The notes under the pieces are model-generated. The model ran no database searches and had not been told where the DNA came from. It was given only the letters and a program-made list of their open reading frames with translations. Below, in pieces: positions 61,042 through 64,000 of a stretch of DNA of 64,000 nt (the first letter of the stretch is position 1; each line of letters begins with the position of its first letter). The translations under genes and the position numbers were made by a program. This stretch comes from Thiotrichales bacterium (GTDB lineage Bacteria > Pseudomonadota > Gammaproteobacteria > Beggiatoales > Beggiatoaceae): the NCBI GenBank assembly GCA_016745035.1, contig JADGDE010000001.1:1202241-1266240 (forward strand), given 5' to 3'.

Positions 61042-63486
61042 ATGTATGTGATTGATTTTAGAGAATTGGGTATGCAAGACGTGCCTCAAGTTGGCGGTAA
61101 AAACGCCTCTTTGGGGGAGATGATTAGCCACTTGAGTAATGCTGGTGTGCAAGTGCCAGGCGGCTTTGCGACCACGGCTGATGCTTTCAACGAGTTTTTA
61201 GCTCAAGGGGGCTTAAAAGCCAAAATCACCGCGTGTTTACAGCATTTGGATGTCGAAAATGTCAGCGCTTTAGCTAAAGCTGGGGCTGAGATTCGCCAAT
61301 GGGTAGTTGATACGCCTTTGCCTGCTGAATTTGAAGCCGCTATTCGTGAACAATATCACACTATGTTAGCGGAACATGGGGAGATTACTGTTGCGGTGCG
61401 TTCTTCTGCCACGGCTGAGGATTTACCTGATGCCTCTTTTGCCGGACAACAAGAAACCTACCTGAATATTCAAGGCATCGAACAAGTCTTGTTGTCAATC
61501 AAACACGTATTTGCCTCCTTATTTAATGATCGGGCTATCGCCTATCGGGTGCATCAGGGCTTTGCTCACGAAGAAGTCGCTTTATCGGCGGGCATTCAGC
61601 GCATGGTGCGCAGTGATTTAGGCGCTAGCGGGGTCATGTTCAGCTTGGACACCGAATCGGGTTTTGATGAGGTGGTCTTCATTACCGCAGCTTATGGTCT
61701 CGGTGAAGCCGTGGTGCAAGGCGCGGTCAACCCTGACGAATACTATGTGTTCAAACCCAGTTTAAGACAGGGGAAATCTGCCATTATTCGCCGTAACCGC
61801 GGTGAAAAAGCCCTAAAAATGGTCTATGGCAATGCCCAGCAGCATGACAAATCGGTACAAACCGTTGCGGTGGAAGCAACAGAACAGGCGCGATTTGCCC
61901 TCACAGACGCAGATATCGAAGCGCTGGCGCAACAGGCTTTAATCATCGAAGACCATTATCAGCGTCCGATGGATATTGAATGGGGACTCGATGGCAATGA
62001 TGGGCAGATTTATATTTTACAAGCCCGTCCTGAAACCGTACAAAGTCAACGCAGTAACCAAGCGATGACCGAGCGTTTTGTCCTAAAACAGCAATCTGAA
62101 GTGTTGGTCAATGGGCGCAGTATTGGGCAAAAAATCGGCACAGGCACGGTGCGGATTGTTGACAGTGTGGCTGAAATGGAAAAAGTCCAAGCCGGTGATG
62201 TCTTAGTCACCGATATGACCGATCCTGATTGGGAACCGGTGATGAAACGCGCCAGTGCCATCGTCACCAATCGCGGCGGGCGTACCTGTCATGCGGCAAT
62301 TATTGCCCGTGAGTTAGGGATTCCGGCGGTGGTCGGCTGTGGCAATGCCACTGAGTTGCTTTATGAAGGCACGGCTGTGACGGTTTCTTGTGCTGAGGGA
62401 GATAGTGGGCATATTTATGCGGGCATTTTGGACTATGAAGTCCAGCGCACGGCGGTTGATGATTTGGGCGAGCTGCCTTTTAAAGTCATGATGAATGTCG
62501 GCAACCCAGAGCGGGCGTTTGACTTTGCCAGTTTACCCAATGCGGGGATTGGTTTGGCACGGCTGGAATTTATCATTAACCGTATGATTGGTATCCACCC
62601 GAAAGCGCTTTTAAACTTTGCGGCGCAAGCGCCTGAGTTGCAAGCACAAATCCAAGATCGTATTGGCGCGGAAGATCCGGTTGAATTTTATGTCAACCGT
62701 TTGGCTGAGGGCGTTGCCAGTTTGGCAGCGGCTTTTCACCCACAACCGGTGATCGTGCGTTTGTCTGACTTTAAATCCAATGAGTACGCCAACTTGATTG
62801 GCGGTGACTTGTTCGAGCCTGAGGAAGAAAACCCGATGCTGGGCTTCCGTGGTGCTTCGCGCTATGTCTCTGAGGATTTCCGCGATTGTTTTGCACTGGA
62901 ATGCTTGGCGATGCGTAAAGTCCGCGAAGACATGGGGCTGGATAATGTCGAATTGATGATTCCTTTTGTCCGCACGGTTGCCGAAGCCGCGCAAGTGGTC
63001 GCCGCACTGAAAGACAACGGGCTTGAGCGGGGCAAAAATGGCTTGCGTTTGATCATGATGTGCGAAATCCCCTCGAATGCCCTATTGGCTGAGCAATTCT
63101 TGCAATATTTCGATGGTTTTTCCATTGGCTCTAACGATATGACCCAGTTGACCCTAGGGCTGGATCGGGATTCGGCTTTGATTGCTGAGAGTTTCGATGA
63201 GCGCAATGATGCGGTTAAAGCCTTATTGCATATGGCGATTCAAGCCTGTCGTCGGCAGGGTAAATATGTCGGGATTTGTGGGCAAGGCCCCTCGGATCAT
63301 CCAGACTTTGCCCGCTGGTTGATGGATGAGGGCATCAGCTCGGTATCGCTCAATCCTGATACAGTGGTCTCGACTTGGTTGTATCTGGCAGAACATGCGC
63401 GGTCGCAGCCACAAGCCCCGATCATGTATAACATCAATGCGCAAAACGAGGAGTTACCCGCTCCGTGGGCAATCAGAGCTAATTAA
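61042..63486 (+). CDS. ppsA: phosphoenolpyruvate synthase
   Basis: An 814-residue PpsA, converting pyruvate, ATP and water to PEP, AMP and phosphate in gluconeogenesis. Domains: N-terminal ATP-grasp-like ([38 protein letters not shown]), a swivelling phosphohistidine domain with His417 in [21 protein letters not shown], and a C-terminal PEP-binding barrel ([45 protein letters not shown] with the general-acid Cys). Full length. The stop TAA is the end of the target duplication of the following mobile element. Confidence 0.97.
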   Translation: MYVIDFRELGMQDVPQVGGKNASLGEMISHLSNAGVQVPGGFATTADAFNEFLAQGGLKAKITACLQHLDVENVSALAKAGAEIRQWVVDTPLPAEFEAAIREQYHTMLAEHGEITVAVRSSATAEDLPDASFAGQQETYLNIQGIEQVLLSIKHVFASLFNDRAIAYRVHQGFAHEEVALSAGIQRMVRSDLGASGVMFSLDTESGFDEVVFITAAYGLGEAVVQGAVNPDEYYVFKPSLRQGKSAIIRRNRGEKALKMVYGNAQQHDKSVQTVAVEATEQARFALTDADIEALAQQALIIEDHYQRPMDIEWGLDGNDGQIYILQARPETVQSQRSNQAMTERFVLKQQSEVLVNGRSIGQKIGTGTVRIVDSVAEMEKVQAGDVLVTDMTDPDWEPVMKRASAIVTNRGGRTCHAAIIARELGIPAVVGCGNATELLYEGTAVTVSCAEGDSGHIYAGILDYEVQRTAVDDLGELPFKVMMNVGNPERAFDFASLPNAGIGLARLEFIINRMIGIHPKALLNFAAQAPELQAQIQDRIGAEDPVEFYVNRLAEGVASLAAAFHPQPVIVRLSDFKSNEYANLIGGDLFEPEEENPMLGFRGASRYVSEDFRDCFALECLAMRKVREDMGLDNVELMIPFVRTVAEAAQVVAALKDNGLERGKNGLRLIMMCEIPSNALLAEQFLQYFDGFSIGSNDMTQLTLGLDRDSALIAESFDERNDAVKALLHMAIQACRRQGKYVGICGQGPSDHPDFARWLMDEGISSVSLNPDTVVSTWLYLAEHARSQPQAPIMYNINAQNEELPAPWAIRAN

Positions 63487-63572
63487 CTGGTGTTACGCAA
63501 AGGCTAAATACCACTAGGCAGGCGGAAAATCACCCTATTGTGATAAAAAACAGGCTTAGTGTGTAACATCAG
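63487..63572. mobile_element. MITE-like element, copy 4 (short form)
   Basis: 86 bp, ends CTGGTGTTACGC / GTGTAACATCAG, lacking the central palindrome of longer copies. 8-bp target duplication CTAATTAA (63479-63486 and 63573-63580), directly on the stop codon of ppsA. Confidence 0.92.
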
Positions 63573-63591
63573 CTAATTAAGCTCATCAATG

Positions 63592-63619
63592 AGGAGGGAT
63601 AACTTCCCTCCTTGTTTTT
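63592..63619 (+). terminator. rho-independent terminator of ppsA
   Basis: AGGAGGGA / TCCCTCCT with a 5-base loop and TTGTTTTT tail. The MITE is inserted between the ppsA stop and this terminator. Confidence 0.85.
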
Positions 63620-64000
63620 CATCACAAAAAATACCCCTGCAAAACTTTGTGCTTTCAGCATTGAATTAGTACAGTCGCTGACAGGCGACACCCCCAAGTT
63701 TATCCAACACTGCCTTCAAACCATTCATGCTCATTGCTAAAGTGAACATAATTTACCCTTAAGTTTTAGATCTGTGTTTGTCTGAAAATACATCTCACAT
63801 TTATCTCGATAATGTCGCTGATAATTTTTCCTTGTTAAGGAAATTTGCCCTGATTTTGCTTAACAAATATAAGGTGAGCTTGAATTTAACTAGACTGAAT
63901 CTAGCGCAGATTGTGTTATTCTGTTAGCCTAAACCTTGCTAGTAAAAACTTGAAAGATTGTCAGTTCTTGTTCTAAGACAACCCTTTTTGCTAGCTTAAT
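63620..64000. other. intergenic end of the window
   Basis: No convincing gene in 380 bp. A leftward 27-codon frame from 63751 (MFTLAMSMNGLKAVLDKLGG) has no ribosome site and may be a fragment. The right end is AT-rich and may hold the promoter of a gene beyond the edge. Confidence 0.45.

Noticed and set aside
1..64000. CRISPR array
   Set aside because: No regularly spaced short repeats with unique spacers; the repeats found are tandem coding repeats or dispersed palindromes.
1..64000. tRNA or rRNA genes
   Set aside because: No GGTTCGAATCC-type T-arm with matching acceptor stem and no rRNA signature was seen while reading both strands.

Overview
The window looks like chromosome from a gammaproteobacterium of the Thiotrichales / filamentous sulfur-bacteria type (Beggiatoa- or Thiothrix-like). 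This is an inference from gene content: a giant PilL/ChpA-type CheA cluster, several c-di-GMP and cyclase-type sensors, NADPH-type GltB, LptG and a ClpV-like ATPase, plus many small dispersed palindromic repeats. No rRNA, tRNA or CRISPR array was recognised.

Layout. (1) 1-10878 is a very AT-rich accessory island, read almost entirely leftwards. It holds a membrane protein cut by the window edge, a frameshifted reverse transcriptase whose 3' end is tandemly repeated three times, a GxSxG hydrolase, a GH24 lysozyme, a tandem pair of RhiA-like proteins, an unknown protein, a LuxR-type regulator whose phosphoacceptor Asp is Glu, and an XRE regulator interrupted at an A9 run. (2) 10879-22306 is core: gltB, a pseudopilin, a periplasmic-type ATP-dependent DNA ligase, a PstS-like protein paired with a degenerate cyclase-type receptor, and purD. 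(3) 22328-25672 is a small accessory patch with tnpB and HNH remnants, an orphan antitoxin-like gene, a secreted unknown and a PLD-family nuclease-like gene. (4) 25706-28333 carries two CorC/CNNM-type membrane proteins. (5) 28725-47620 is a signalling block: a sugar-binding-type protein with a GGDEF-EAL protein, then a chemosensory operon (substrate-binding lipoprotein, CheW, PilJ-like receptor, 2775-residue CheA with REC, two more CheW-like proteins). (6) 47800-53758 is a leftward operon with a Wza-like exporter, a Wzz-like co-polymerase, a SPOR protein and a ClpV/TssH-like ATPase. (7) 53841-63486 holds panB, a DUF2288 gene, a lipoprotein, lptG, a DUF302 gene, a Gly-rich repeat protein, a Tat-exported metallophosphoesterase and ppsA.

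Two patterns run through the window. First, three solute-binding-protein genes each sit directly upstream of a membrane signalling protein (degenerate cyclase, GGDEF-EAL, chemoreceptor/CheA) and none has ABC permease or ATPase genes beside it. This suggests a repeated design of binding protein plus receptor. Second, a non-autonomous mobile element (about 86-132 bp, ends CTGATGTTACGC / GCGTAACATCAG, 7-8 bp target duplications ending in TAA) occurs in four clear copies. Two of them sit exactly on the stop codon of the preceding gene, and one carries a GC-rich insert of about 290 bp that looks structured.
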